DNA of 64,000 nt from Gonocerus acuteangulatus (Eukaryota; Arthropoda; Insecta; Hemiptera; Coreidae). The notes beneath the pieces were generated by a model that was given only the letters and a program-made list of their open reading frames with translations, did not search any database and had not been told where the DNA came from. The position numbers and the translations under genes were made by a program. The stretch lies in NCBI GenBank assembly GCA_946811695.1, contig OX328128.1, positions 23,780,758 through 23,844,757 on the forward strand. The letters run 5' to 3'. This document shows positions 38,401-52,200 of the stretch, piece after piece. Positions within the stretch are counted from its first letter, which is position 1. Each line of letters starts with the position of its first letter.

Positions 38401-41400
38401 TCTCTGCCAGCAACCTCAAAATACTTTGAAACATCCCAATCAATCTACATTAGTGCTGGAATGAAATTTGTGGAACGTTTTTTGTATGATAATAAACTAT
38501 ATCATGAAGATTAGATAGTTAGCCGTCGAGGTGATAAGCTTTCAGGGATTAGTTGGGATTCGGCTAAGAAAACATCAACACGATTTTTGTAAAAAATCTA
38601 TATTAAGGACGTTTCGGCGACTCTTTGGTAGCCTTGCATCAGCTAAAATGACAAAAAACAAAGAAAAAACAGAATTAATACACAGAAAAAAGGTTTACCA
38701 GTAAGATAAATGATAGGTCTATAAATACAAATCAACGTTTTTTAAAAGAACAATTTGTTGTTAAAATATTAGAACAATTATGTTATTACTAAACAGGTAA
38801 AGTGAACATTAGTTGTATATCTAGAAATTATTTCTAGAAAATCAATTGAAACATACCTGTTTAGTAATAACATTATTGTTCTAATATTTTAACAACAAAT
38901 TGTTCTTTTAAAAAAAGTTGATTTGTATTTATAGACCTATCATTTATCTTACTGGCAAACCTTTTTTCTATGTATTAATTTTGTTTTTTTGTCATTTTAG
39001 CTGACGAAGGCTACCAAAGAGGAGCCGAAACGTCCTTAATATAGATTTTTTACAAAAATCGTATTGATGTTTTCTTAGCCGAATCCCAACTAATCCCTGA
39101 TTGCTTATAATAAACTATAGTTGGAGATGTAACTTTTCACCTGGCTGTGGATGGGTGGGGGAAGGTGGAGGCCCCTCTAGCTAAGTAGCTAGGTTGTCAC
39201 TCCCCCCTCTCCCAGTCCTGTGTCTAGGAAGAGCAGGGGTTGGGAGGGTTAGGGATGGGTGGGGGAAGGTGGATGCCCCTCTAGCTAAGTAGCTAGGTTG
39301 TCACTCCCCCCTCTCCCAGTCCTGTGTCTAGGAAGAGCAGGTGTTGGGAGAGTTAGGGATGGGTGGGGGAAGGTGGAGGCCCCTCTAGCTAAGTAGCTAG
39401 GTTGTCACTCCCCCCTCTCCCAGTCCTTGTGTCTAGGAAGAGCAGGGGTTGGGAGGGTTAGGAATGGGTGGGGGAAGGTGGAGGCCCCTCTAGCTAAGTA
39501 GCTAGGTTGTCACTCCCCCCTCTCCCAGTCCTGTGTCTAGGAAGAGCCGGGGTTGGGAGGGGTTATATCTCTATCACTGTAGCAGTTTTACCTCTTTAAC
39601 CCCTTGACATACAATGACTGAGAGAGGCCATTCATGTCATGTGTCTTTGTTGACTTTGACGTCACTGAGACGGCTAGTTCTTTCTTCCGTATTCTTCGGA
39701 TGCGTCAACTTGGATTTTATTGGTATGTCAAGGGGTTAAACCCAAAAATCCAGATGAAACCTCCCGACTCAATCAACAATTGGGAAAGATGTCAGGAGAC
39801 CAGAAAAATCTGGAAATGACGCCATAGAATTGATTAAATGACTCTATAGAAAATATATCACAAAAAAAGGGTCTCCCCATGGTCTAGTGGCTATCGCCTT
39901 GTATTCTCATGCGGGAGATGGGGGTTCAAGTCCCATGCTCATCAGAGATTTTTTTCATTCACGTCCATTGTACATTATACCATAAAGTAAAATAAACCTA
40001 TAATTTACATTTTTTTTTTTTTTTTTTTTTTTTACATTTTCTTCTCATTTACCTATTATTGTATTCTTGTAATTATAACATGCCAAATATTAATTTACAT
40101 TAAAGCTACTGCACTGTTTAAAAACAGAAAAAAAAACAGAGAGCAACCTGGGGTGCGCCTCCAAAGCCCACGGTTCCACCAGTCGTCTTCCCTTTTATTT
40201 CATATTATATGATCAAGAAATATGTAGATTATCCTTTATCCAAATTATAATCTTCAAATTTGTCAATATTGCATGAATAACTATTTCTTTTGTTCTCACT
40301 AATTGTGGCAACTCCCCTGTACTTTCATGTCTTTGGGTCTTACTTTCAAAGGGTGACCATAGCCCAGTGTGGTTGATATTACCGTTCAAACAAATTACAG
40401 AACTTATTTGTTATATTATTTTTAGTCCCAACTTGGAGCATTCAAAACTAATACCTAGAACACAGACTTCAAATCTAATGCTTACAAAATTTCTCGATCT
40501 TTCCACTAAAATTAAAATTTTAATAAAAATGTCTAAATATAATAATTTATATATAATCTATCTATTCCTAAATCTTCATGTTTCAGGGGGAGAAAGGTAC
40601 AAAAGGAGATCCAGGTCCTATGGGGTTGCCTGTAAGTGTATTTCTTTCATTAGCCTGCTTTCGTGGTATAGATTTTGTGTTTTATAATAATTCAGCCCTA
40701 TATTGTTCACTCTTATTACCTTTGAGTAATTAAAATTTTTGATCCTTTGTGAAAAATTTAAACAAGTGTAAAAGTGTAAAGTAAAATCTCAAAGAGAAGC
40801 AAGATCCTCCTTATGCCATCTGAACTTTCACTCTAAGAAAACACTATAACAAATATATTTATGGTTTTCTTACCTTGTTTTACTAAAATACACATTTTAC
40901 TATTAAAGGCAGTTATAAAAAAAAGTTAAAAACGGAGACTAAAAAATTGTTCAAAAGAAGGAAACAGATAATTTTGAATTTTAAGCACCAATTTATCCGA
41001 ATGAGGTTGTACCATCAAAAATTACTTTACAACAGTTTTTATGAGAAATTTAATAAGCTTTCGAATGGTTACCGTCTACTCACCATGATTTCCCAACCAA
41101 GAAATATAGAAAAAATCTACGAAAATCCCAAAACTGCTCATGTATCTTAATAATTATTTTTTCTAATATACTGCTCACAAATTGAAGTGGACCACTTATC
41201 AAAAGCTGGGTAACACTCATTTTCAACCGTACTTCTGGTTATGTTTTGTTTATTTGTGTATATAGGGGTCTCCCGTGGTCTAGTGGCTAGCGCGCTGGAT
41301 TCATAAGCGGGAGATGGTGGGTTCGATCCCCACCGGCGGCAGGAATTTTCTCATCTCAGGGCTCGCTGAGAAAATTCCTGGCTGCACCCTGGATGTCGGC

Positions 41401-41428
41401 GCTAATGGCCAAGGTTTGTCGGTGCGCC

Positions 41429-41481
<53 letters not shown>

Positions 41482-44400
41482 TGTATATAATACCTTACTA
41501 ATCCATTGGTAATGGTATTTTTTTTATTTATTTTTTTTAAATTATACAAAACAAACTTTAAGAAAAATATATTTTTCAAATGAAAGAACTTTAAAAATAA
41601 AATTCTAAATTTTTACACTAGTGTGTTGGAACCCCTCTGTTTTGAATTAATGCTTCACACCGGCGGTTCATAATCCTTATTAAGCTCAATATGTAGTGTT
41701 AAGGTAAAGAAACCCATTTCTCAAATAAACCGTCAGCAATTTCATCCACGTTTTCTGGACAACGCGAACGCATTAGATTAGCATTAGAGTTTGTCCCAAA
41801 TATATTGGATTGGATATATATATATTGAACCACCATTATTTTCTTGATCTATGGGTTCTGAAATGTGAACAATTCTTGTCAGCACTTCCGGATTGTGTCA
41901 TAAGGTCGACGTCATAAGCGGCTTTCCTCTCTAAGAAAGGGGAAAATATGCTAACAGAACAACCAGTATAAACTATTCTCTTGGAAATCCTGTTCCTACT
42001 TTTTTTTTTTTAATTTCTAAAGTTAATTGATAAATAAAAGTGAATAATTTCTTAAATTGTCGTTTTCAGGGTCCAATGGGTCTGCGAGGTGAGTCCGGAA
42101 GGCCCGGTGATGTTGGGAAGCCGGGTCTGATGGTAAGGCCGATTTACGCTTAAAGCAGAAAGCAGTCAACTAACATCAACTAACCTGGGAAGGGAGTCAC
42201 GCTAACACTCCACACTAACCTCCCGACTCGAGAGCGAGATTCGCTACCTCAATCTCTATTAATTGTTCTATTTGTCTTGGTACAAATTATGTGATTTTCA
42301 GTTAATATTACCTACAATTTTTTGATAAACCTGAGTCCCGGTTTAAACTGTTTGCAAATTGTGACTCAGAATGGATTCCCTTGGCATCGCCACTTATATT
42401 CTTTTTTATTTTTGTACTTTATTTTGTTCCTGGCTTGTTTTATATTTTCTATCAGAGTGGGTAGTCATCGCATTAAATTCTGGTATAAAAGGAAGCTTGG
42501 TTTCCTCTAAAAGACTGATATTAGGAGAAAAAAATCAAATTCCTTTATACATTAATTGATTGAATTATTGCTAGCTTTCCCCCTAATGCTGATTTATCAT
42601 GAATTCTCTTGCTATCGCATACTTAAAAGGAAGAGTGTTTTAGTTTTTTTATTTTCTAATTAACCTTTAATCTCTCCTTCTTTTTTTGGTAATTGTGAAG
42701 TTTAGAGGCCTCCTCACCGATTTTTCTTACGTGTTGTTCTGTAACGTATTTTGATGCACTAAACATGAAAACTTTATAAAAAAAACGCTCTCAACTAGGA
42801 AAATAGTTATTAAGCATTAAAGTTCACTGTTATGCAGGTTAAGAAATCTAGCATAAACAACGATATTTGTAAACATGCGCTTCTTTCTTGTGAATAATTG
42901 CTATAAATTCGTACAACTTCATTATTATTAAGCAAACTTATCTAACTTGCAATTATCAGAGTGCGCTAATTATAAAGGCATTAGCTAATTATTAAGAGAT
43001 TTCTTTCATATACTTTCCAACAGTGAAACAAAAAATATGAAGAATTTTTTGTTACTTAAAAAAATGTTTCTGAATAAATAACTGATGATAAATTTAAATT
43101 AGACTTCTCTATTACAGACTTTTACATACACGGGCATGCACATGTTTACACTAGCTTTCTTAACCTGCATAACAGTGAAATTTAGTGCTTAATAACATTT
43201 CCTAGTTGAGAGTGACTTTTTTTTTAAACGAATTCGTGTTTAGTGCATCAAAATACCTCAGAGAACAACCAGTAAAAAAAAATCGCTGAGGAGGTCCCTA
43301 AACTTCACAATTATCTTTTTTTTCTAATAAATAATTTTTCTTCAGTTTTCGATCTCTTTTGAACACTTATGTTAGTCCTTAAAATCCCTCCAATGTAAAA
43401 TTTTAGTGTGTACATAGTAATTTTGTATGGTACAATTTATATATATAAAAATATATATATGTATATGTATAATTATATGAGTAATTTTATGGCAGTTGTT
43501 TAGGACTAGACTAGCTTGGCATGAATTCAATTTTTATTTTATATCGTTTCACAAGTGAAAAATAAATAAAAAGTGCCATCCTTATGAAGAATTTAATATC
43601 ACTTTTGTATAGTATTGTAAATTAAATTAAAAAAAAAATATGAGGAAGGATTTCTATAAATTTCAGTGAAGCAAGATATTTTGAATATGAATTCATTCCT
43701 ACTGTTCATATCCTTCGTCATATTTTTTATAAGTATATTTATTAACTCACATAGTTGTAATGATACATTTGAATTATTTATTTAACAGAGAATATTTTAT
43801 GGTATATTGCCTTTGTTCACTGCCTAATTTTTTTAAATTTATATTTTTGTACATTTTTTATAAATCTTGTTTTGTCATTTGAATTTTCATAAATAATTTG
43901 TATTTAAATTTGTTCTTATTTTTAGTTTTGTGAAATAGAATCAAAGTTATTAGTTAAATTCAATTTTTTTTTTCATTAACATTTTATTATTTCCTATTTA
44001 TCAGACTAGCTTTGAAATTAATTAAAGGAGACATCTGTTCCTTATGAGATATCAGACGTTTATTTTGTAGTGAATTTTGAAGGTAAGAATTTAACAGGTT
44101 TTATCCTACAATTCAGAAGTTTTCTATTATTTTTTTTAAATGAACTGCATAGAAAGATAACATATAGATTTATAGGGATTTTCAAAAAAGAACCAACTTT
44201 TTTAAATTAATTTCTTTATAAAATAGACAGTTCTCTGATGATTCGTGAGGGCTCAATGCACTTTTTCATTGTGTCTTTGTCCAAATTCATTCCCAGGATC
44301 TCAAAATAGCTCCTTTCATCAGCCCTTGCTCTGTGTTCAACCACAGTGGTTTTCAAATAAGACCAATTTTTTTTTCGATGAATTTCTATATCAAATAGGA

Positions 44401-47400
44401 AGCTATTTTTGTATTAAAAAAATATCATTATCTAAAAATAATGAAGTTCGTTTTGAGTTATTACCTAAATTTACCACCTAAATGCTTGATTTTTTTTTTT
44501 TTTTTTTTTTAAGGCGTGCCAACCTTGCAAATCTTTGATCTTAAAGTTTTGCCTGGGTTATTGTCAGCCTTTTTCAGCAATAAAAAAGAGCAATTGAGAA
44601 ATACTTTCCGACATAACACATTAATTTGGCTTGTTGAACTTGTGAAAATTGGTTGTTCCATTTCAGTCATCAATGCGCTGCCCAAAATGGTTGTAATTAA
44701 GAATTATTTTAAATAGAGCGACCTTGTCCTTGCTCTTCATTGTTTAGTACAAAAAGGGTTCTTTATATTATATAATTTGTTTAAACTTAAATAATCATTA
44801 GGTGAACAGTGGACCATATTCCCTCCGTGGGAGTGCGTATTTTCCCTTCATTAATTTTTATCTGAAACCTGTAGGGTTTTGTAAGATGAAGGCATTTCTT
44901 CTCGTACATTCTTGACAAGCACTTCACCAGATAAAACGCTGTGTTATCCGATGAAACCAGAATAGATTTCCAGTGAATATTAATGACAGAGAATGTACAG
45001 TGAGAGAAGTTTGACTTGCACACATCCAGCACAGGCGTCTAAAGCATTACAAAACCGTATTTAATAGTAATTTATTCTTCAATATCTCATTATTGGCAGG
45101 ACATTTGTCTCCTTTACTGCAACTAGCTATTTATTTCAATTTCAAAAACATATTATCAAATTAAATCATAATTATTTTTTTAAGTAAATTGGTTTTATCT
45201 TGAATATTTTTAATATATCATTATTATTACTTCATTAGATAACTTCCTAGTGTTCCACTACTTCAATTTCAAATTTAAAAATTAAAATAGTTTAATTACA
45301 AAAAAAAATAAATGTTTTAGATTTTTTTCGTTAGTTCATACTTTAAATATTTGTAAAATAATTTCATAATGAAAAAACTAATTACTAATTTGAAGAACTA
45401 ATACTTATAAATATATATATATTGAACTAAAGAATTATTGCCTTCACAATGTATCACAAGATTATTTTTATTATGTGAAAAAATGAAATGCACTAGATAT
45501 CTAAGGGAAAAAAGCCTAATTGAGACCTTGTAGCAGATAAAAGTCTTCAAAATTTGTTTTGATGACTCTTGGATGAATTAAGTTTAAAAGGTTATACTCT
45601 GATAACTTTGTAAAATATTCTTTTCCTATTGTATTATTATACAATAAGTATTGTATTATATGGTGTCAAATAGAGTACTGCCATATTGCATTATATGTTA
45701 TTGAGATGTATGTGGTTGATATTATTGTCAAAATAAATTTAGATATTATTGTCAAAAGCATGTATTGCTTTGAATACATTTTTCTTTTCATTGATCACCT
45801 CTAACCCATGTTATTTTTTTTTCTTTAATTTTATCTTTATGTTTTATAGTTACCCGATCTTCTTCGATCCAATATTTTTCAGGCGGAAGGTCAACAAAAG
45901 AGATTAACAAAGTCAATTAATTTTATTTTTGTTTTTGCTCTACACATTTCATACCTTAAGTGCCTCTTCAAGAGCTAAAAAATCACTAAGCTAAAAAATA
46001 CAGCCTTGTATTATATTAAGTACTAAGCAAACCTTCCCATATAATGGTCACGTCCAATATGAGGTTACTATTACCTCTGTATAGCATCAATCAACTGTGT
46101 AAAATCGATAGATTTCAAAAATTGATCATCCAGAAAATAATAAAATATCCCTTATAATAAAATAATTTTTTATTAGATTTTGTCACCAGATAAAAATTAA
46201 TTAAATTTTGTTTAGCAACCTAAACAATATACTATTTACATTTGTGATCTGTTTTTTTCCCCCTGTTTTTTTATAATATGAATGTTTTCTTTTATTTTTT
46301 GCTTCGTCAATTTTCTTTCTCTATAATTTCTACATTTGCGAAGTTGAATACGTGCTTATATTTTATGGAATGGTTAGCCAGAGCAGTTTTATTTTCCTGA
46401 TCATCAGCATTTTTCACGTGTTCTTTTATCCTCTTTTTGAGTAACTGTGACAACTCTGCAATACAAACCTTGTTATAATCTGTGCAATTAATTTGATAAA
46501 TATTATATTTGATATCCCTTGCTGTTATCCAGTCTTAGTTAATAATAATGGATGTTAGAATTTAAATAAATATTTTACTATCCTTTACTTTTTTTGCTAT
46601 AGCACCATGTAATTTTTCCCATGTCCTTGCAAATATATTTTATTTTATTTGATAAAGAGTCACCTAAGGTGTGAAAGATGTAGAGCAAAATCAAAAATAA
46701 AATTAATTAACTTTGTTAAGTCTCTTTTGTTGGCCTTCCGCCTGAAAAATATGGGACTTAATTGTATCTTTTTGTTCTTTTTCTAAGTTTCTTCATAGAT
46801 TATTAACTCATTTTATTAACAAAAAGTGTCTTTTTAGAAATCCTTCATGAAAAACAGTCAACATAACATTTCTGAGTGGATAAAAACCTTGTGACGGGCC
46901 CTACCTAAAATTAACAATTTCTTCATTCCACAAACTATTTAAAAAAAAAAGTCTTCATGCCAGGTATACCCTTTTAAGAAAATAATATCATTATTGCATG
47001 GTTCTGAGCGACCATAATTCTAAAGCATGGTTAACCGATTTCTCTATACAGCATGTGCATTTGCTGGAAAATCACTAAAATGCGATGGAATGGTAAGCAC
47101 TCTTAAGACTGAAAATAAACCAGCCTGAGTTGAACATCAATACAATAGAATAGTTACTAATAAATTTAATCGTCGTTAAAATAAATAATTTTTATTTTTA
47201 AACATTTTGTTATTGAATACATATATGTGTTGCTAAGATATTTTTGATTTATAAGATTGTCATATATTTTATGATGTTTCAGGGTCCTCCAGGTTTGGAC
47301 GGAATGAAGGTAAATAAACAATTGGGTTATTATTTATTTAGAGCTAAGCAGCTTATAATGCACAATTTATTTTAGAAATGATCAGTAATATTTTTTTTCA

Positions 47401-49235
47401 GGGAGGACAGGGCGAGCCTGGTGCAAAGGGTGAAAGGGGAGATCCTGGTTTACCTGTATGTACAAAATTATTTCTATTATTCGGGGGGGGGGGGGAATCC
47501 TAATAACAAGAGTAACTTCAAATTCAATTTTCTTACTAATATACTTTCTTACTTGACCAGGGCACAGTCGGATTAGAGAAAATGACGGATTAGAGAATTC
47601 AGTTAGAAGCGATCACTTATGCATTTGAAAACCCATATTATTTGAGGATATAATAATATGTGCCATTTTTAATATTGTACATCTAAATAAAATTTACAAG
47701 TGCATATGCATGTAAAAGTTTCTAGGAATAAAAATATGTAGACATTTACACAAGTTCCTGCCTCTAAAACGAAACATATATGCCTTCTTTGACTTCCATT
47801 CAATGAAATACCTCGAAAAAAATGTTTGACTATCTAGGAAGGGAAGGTCCTCTCGGAACCCTCGAGCCGGTCTAGCTCTGCCGAGTCCCGAGATCCATCA
47901 CTCATTCATCTCGGAGATTAGAGTGAGCAAGGGATAAGAGAACGGTGGGTAAGGGAGAGTCTACTGTGTGTATTTATACAGTGTGCTCTTTTTATGTGGA
48001 CCTCAATTGAAATATCATTAGGCTTATCACAAAATGCAGAGTATCCAGTGGCAAAATACACCTGTGTATTTTCAGACATAGCATCCTCTCCCTCTCAACC
48101 AATTGGGTTGGTGACCATGTATGCATCAAATGTTTAATGCACGGGTTAATATAAACATGCAAAAGAAATATTTTTTCCTTTTACTAAATAATTACATAGA
48201 TAATCTCTTTGTGTTCTTTAACACTTTTGCTGCAAGTGTTATTACAGCTGGACACTAGCTATCCTACCAGCTTATGAGTGTCCCTTCAGAAGGACACTCC
48301 TCCATTAATTTCCCATTAGATTCAAAAGGCTCGCAAATAGAGGGGATTCACATTTACAACTGCAGGTAACTCCATGTTGCCTTCAGCATTGTTTGGCCTC
48401 TCCAACAGTGTTTTCCGTTTTGTAATCAGCTCACTGGAAGATTTTTTATTCACAAAAAATGTCTACATGAAAAATTCAAACAAAAAATGCACCCGTTACT
48501 GAGGTATTCCCAAACAATGACAGCCACAGCAGAAGTGTTAAATTAAAAAAAAAAGAAAAAAAAAAAGGCAGATACAAGAACATATTCGAATGAACAAAGC
48601 CAACACTTCTGAAATTGTATACACTTTTTTCTCTGATGGAGACTGGGCTATCAATGATTAAACTTTTTTTTGGCTTATTTACGATGGTTTTTAAGGCGGT
48701 TTTGAAATATTTAACACAATGTCGAATATTGTCTAAGCATGGATAAAGTCTACAGCATTGATATCCTGTTACTCCCTTATAAATAATGCCTTGGTCCTGA
48801 ACAGAATGCCATAATGAAGAAAATACATATTAAATCAGATTTGAAACATTTTATTATATGAGCATAGCTTATGAAATTAAACAATTAAATTCTCAATAAT
48901 TTATTGGTATAAAATAAAGAGTTAAAAATAATAAAATCTCAAATTTCATTACAGTAAATACAAATTTGAGCAACCAATATTTTAGTGAACCAAGTGTTAT
49001 GAAACTATTCCCGATTGGGTCAAAAGGTCAACTTTAGAGCCAGTTTCCTTCTTATGAGGAGGGAGGAAATGCACAATAATCCATTCAATATACTCATGAA
49101 AGTATATTAGATATCATATAGTTTTTTAGATGTACTATATAGATTTTTTACATATCATCTCCAAATTTATTCTTAAAAAATAGCATTTGCAATTGAGTGT
49201 TTTTTTTTTTTTAGCAAACAAATGATTGTGTGCAA

Positions 49236-49269
<34 letters not shown>

Positions 49270-52200
49270 CTGTATCAAGAACTGAGCTATTAGGGGCGGT
49301 CACCCATTCATGTACTGGCCACGCTCCATGCTGCCTAACTTCGATGTTCTATGAGAACTGGTATATTCAACGTGGCTAGAGCCATTGGGAGTAACCTTAT
49401 TTGAGAACAGCTCAATTAAAAAATAAAGAATTTTGAAATTTATTATATTGGAAATGTTATAAACGAATTTAAAGAAACTTACTTATTCTTTAATCTCCCA
49501 ATAATTAAACTAACTGTATTATTATCATTACTGCTTATATTATAAATCTAACCATTCTCATCTAACAAGATAATATTATTACTTCCAACTTGTGTTTTGT
49601 TTTAGGTGTGGTAAATGCTTTATAAGAACTATTTACTTTTCAGTATTAATCATACTAACCAAATTTTATTGTAGGGTACAGATGGAATCCCTGGCTCAGA
49701 GGTACTTTACTTTCTTCTCATTAATATTACATTTGTTTACTTCCTATCTTATTATTACTTTACAATTAAGCCATAAATTATTATTAAAAGTAAAATTTAA
49801 TTTATTTTAAATATTTTACATTAGTTGATATAATAAATGTTAACTCGTTAATAGCGAATTAACTAACATTTCTCTTAGCATGCCTTTAACCTTTGAATGC
49901 ACTTCTTATTGGCATTTCAAGTTTTCCAAGATCAACTTATGTTAAGTTTGTGTTTGCTTGAGCATTTTGAACTTGCATGATATTGACTTAAACTTATTTT
50001 TCAGGGACCAAAGGGTGAGAGGGGTCAGAAAGGGGAGCCGGTAAGTTGAAATGTATTGTAGATTGAGCAAAAAACCTAAGGCATTAAATATATATTCTAT
50101 AAATCGGAAGGATTCATTTTACTACATTTTCATATTTATTAATTTATTTATTAAGGTTCTATTCATTTATATTGGATATTATTTTAAGTTTATGTATGTT
50201 ATAAACTTTATGTATTTCATTTTAATTACTTTAATTAGGAAATATCAAAGAAATGACAAACTAACCTCTATTGAACCTAAAGTAATTTTATTTATGCTTA
50301 CAAGGTGCTTTCAGGAAAATTGTCTCATCATTCTTACCTGTTCACTCAATTTAATAAAATATAATTTTGTTAAAAATCATCCTTAATTAAAACATAAGGA
50401 CTATATCGTTCATACCATGTCAAACTATCGAATATGAAAATTAGAGCAAACTAGCGAACGAACATATCTGATACATATATTGAAAAATGGTCTTATTCGA
50501 TACTTTATTTAAGGCATTAAAGGCTATTCTAAAGGGGTTAGAGTTGTGACAATTTGCTACAAGCCGTATCGTCCACAATCCAAGAGCCAAGTCTTGAATC
50601 TGAAAAACTAGATTTTTTCAGTTTATGAGGAGGATATGATAGGGGCGAGTTTCAGTCAAAAAGACAGAATAAATGAGAAACAATATAGCCAACATATATT
50701 TCAGGACATCGTAAAACCAACAATTATATGTAAAAAACAAAACAAAAACGATATAATAATATCACAACTCTGCCAGATAAATTCTTACATACACCTATAA
50801 ACTGTATATGCACTTGCCTGAAACTTTGTCAGCAGACTGGCTTATCTTGCAGATTCATAGTAGGCAGGCGAACATTCCTTTAGCATTGACTGTATTTTTT
50901 AAGTGTTCATCGTATGAGGTCTTATTTCTATGTTTTTGAGTTAGTTCATATTCTTCTCATTATCCAATCTATGTATTATTTCAAAATCCAAGGATTTTGT
51001 GGTGTGCTTAGCCTGATTTTTGTGTTTTTGACCTTGGTGTCATTCCTAGTGCTGCTTCAGCCTGGTTCTAAGTTTTCACTCACTCAACCCCATGCAGGAT
51101 AAACCACATGTCAGACAGGAGGCTTAGTAGACTCAAGATAAGACTAGAGGTTTAATACTGCCTTTGGTTTAAAAGGCTAGTGAACTCCTAGTTTTTTCAG
51201 CTTTGTGTCAACTTTTTTGGTTATAGATCCTATGTAACTTTATCTTACCTTTTTCATTAATTGGGAAAATTTAATTTGCCAGGCTCTAAATTAAACCCAG
51301 TTTTTACCTGCCTACTAAAGTTATGATGGCATCTCATTGTTTTTGATGACTTGAAGAATATTTAGGCTTATCTGATTGTGAGTTGTGGATTCCCTTTTGA
51401 TATTAAGTTCCATTGATAAATGAAACATTTTTAATCTGTAAGTCTGTTTGTTGGTAAAATGATCTAAGGAATAATTATTTGAAATATTTTATACTTGACT
51501 GTTCACTTCATTATTTTCACTATTTAATGCAATTTTTAACTTGTTTTACTAATATTATTCAAAGACACCTCATTTTTGACGAATAACATTCAGTATGAAA
51601 CACTTCAAATAAATTTTAAAAAATGAAGGAGGCCCAGTGGCCGTGAGTGTTAAGACGTGAGCACTTAACACTCCATGCCAAGGGTCGTGGGCTCGATTCC
51701 CACTTGGGTTGGTGGCTTTTCTTTCGAAAAAAGAAAAGGCATCAGCTCTATCCTTGCTAGATAAAGGGTGATTACCTATATATAACCCGTCCTAAAATTC
51801 TGAGTTAATTATAATGGACGTTAAAATTTAAATAAATAAAAAATGAATCCTTCTAAAACCCTCATTTAAATTATTTATAAAATCTTAGAAGAAATAATTT
51901 ATCAAACGCTCTGGCTAGCTAAAAGAACTGGTGTAATTATGTTTGCAGGGTCCAATAGGTAAAAGAGGGAGGAAAGGAGACCGAGGAGATAAAGGGGATC
52001 AAGGAGTACCTGGTCTTGATGCGCCATGTCCTATAGGGCAAGACGGTCTCCCGTTGCCTGGCTGTGGTTGGAGACCACCAAAGGTAAAGAGTATCTTCAT
52101 TTCTAAAAGTTTACTAGGTGGAAGGTGTAGTATATTTATATGACAAAAATAAAACAAAAATACAGTGGGAAAAGAATGATAATGCAATATCTAAAATTTA

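Larger units (their letters stand above)
37546..40586 (+). other. intron 15
   Basis: Holds AGGTCA-type half-sites (38205-38238), an inverted-repeat element (38542-39100), a 104-bp minisatellite (39149-39565), a piggyBac MITE (39600-39735) and a SINE A copy (39868-39950). An 82-codon frame at 37819-38067 has no recognisable features. Confidence 0.6.
40632..42069 (+). other. intron 16
   Basis: Contains a mariner fragment (40930-41060) and a SINE A copy (41265-41478). The remainder (41500-42060) shows nothing recognisable. Confidence 0.6.
42133..47282 (+). other. intron 17
   Basis: The longest intron. It holds a pair of inverted dispersed repeats (42698-43315), a possible Tc1-like trace (44787-45032) and a Penelope-like remnant (45888-46748). 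42140-42690 and 43320-44220 show nothing recognisable. Confidence 0.6.
47456..49674 (+). other. intron 19
   Basis: Holds a piggyBac-type MITE (48222-48537) and a 5S-derived element (49238-49384). The region 47560-47960 starts cagggcacagtcggattaga and may be a pogo-like MITE; its ends match only weakly. Confidence 0.55.

Noticed and set aside
41301..41579. 92-codon frame with poly-Phe and a [12 protein letters not shown] end
   Set aside because: Antisense of SINE A and its A tail; this peptide type commonly comes from tRNA-SINE heads.
47560..47975. pogo-like MITE starting cagggcacagtcgg
   Set aside because: The two ends match too weakly and no target duplication is clear.
49295..49384. Functional 5S rRNA gene
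   Set aside because: Many substitutions, no intact ends, and an A tail; retroposed derivative.
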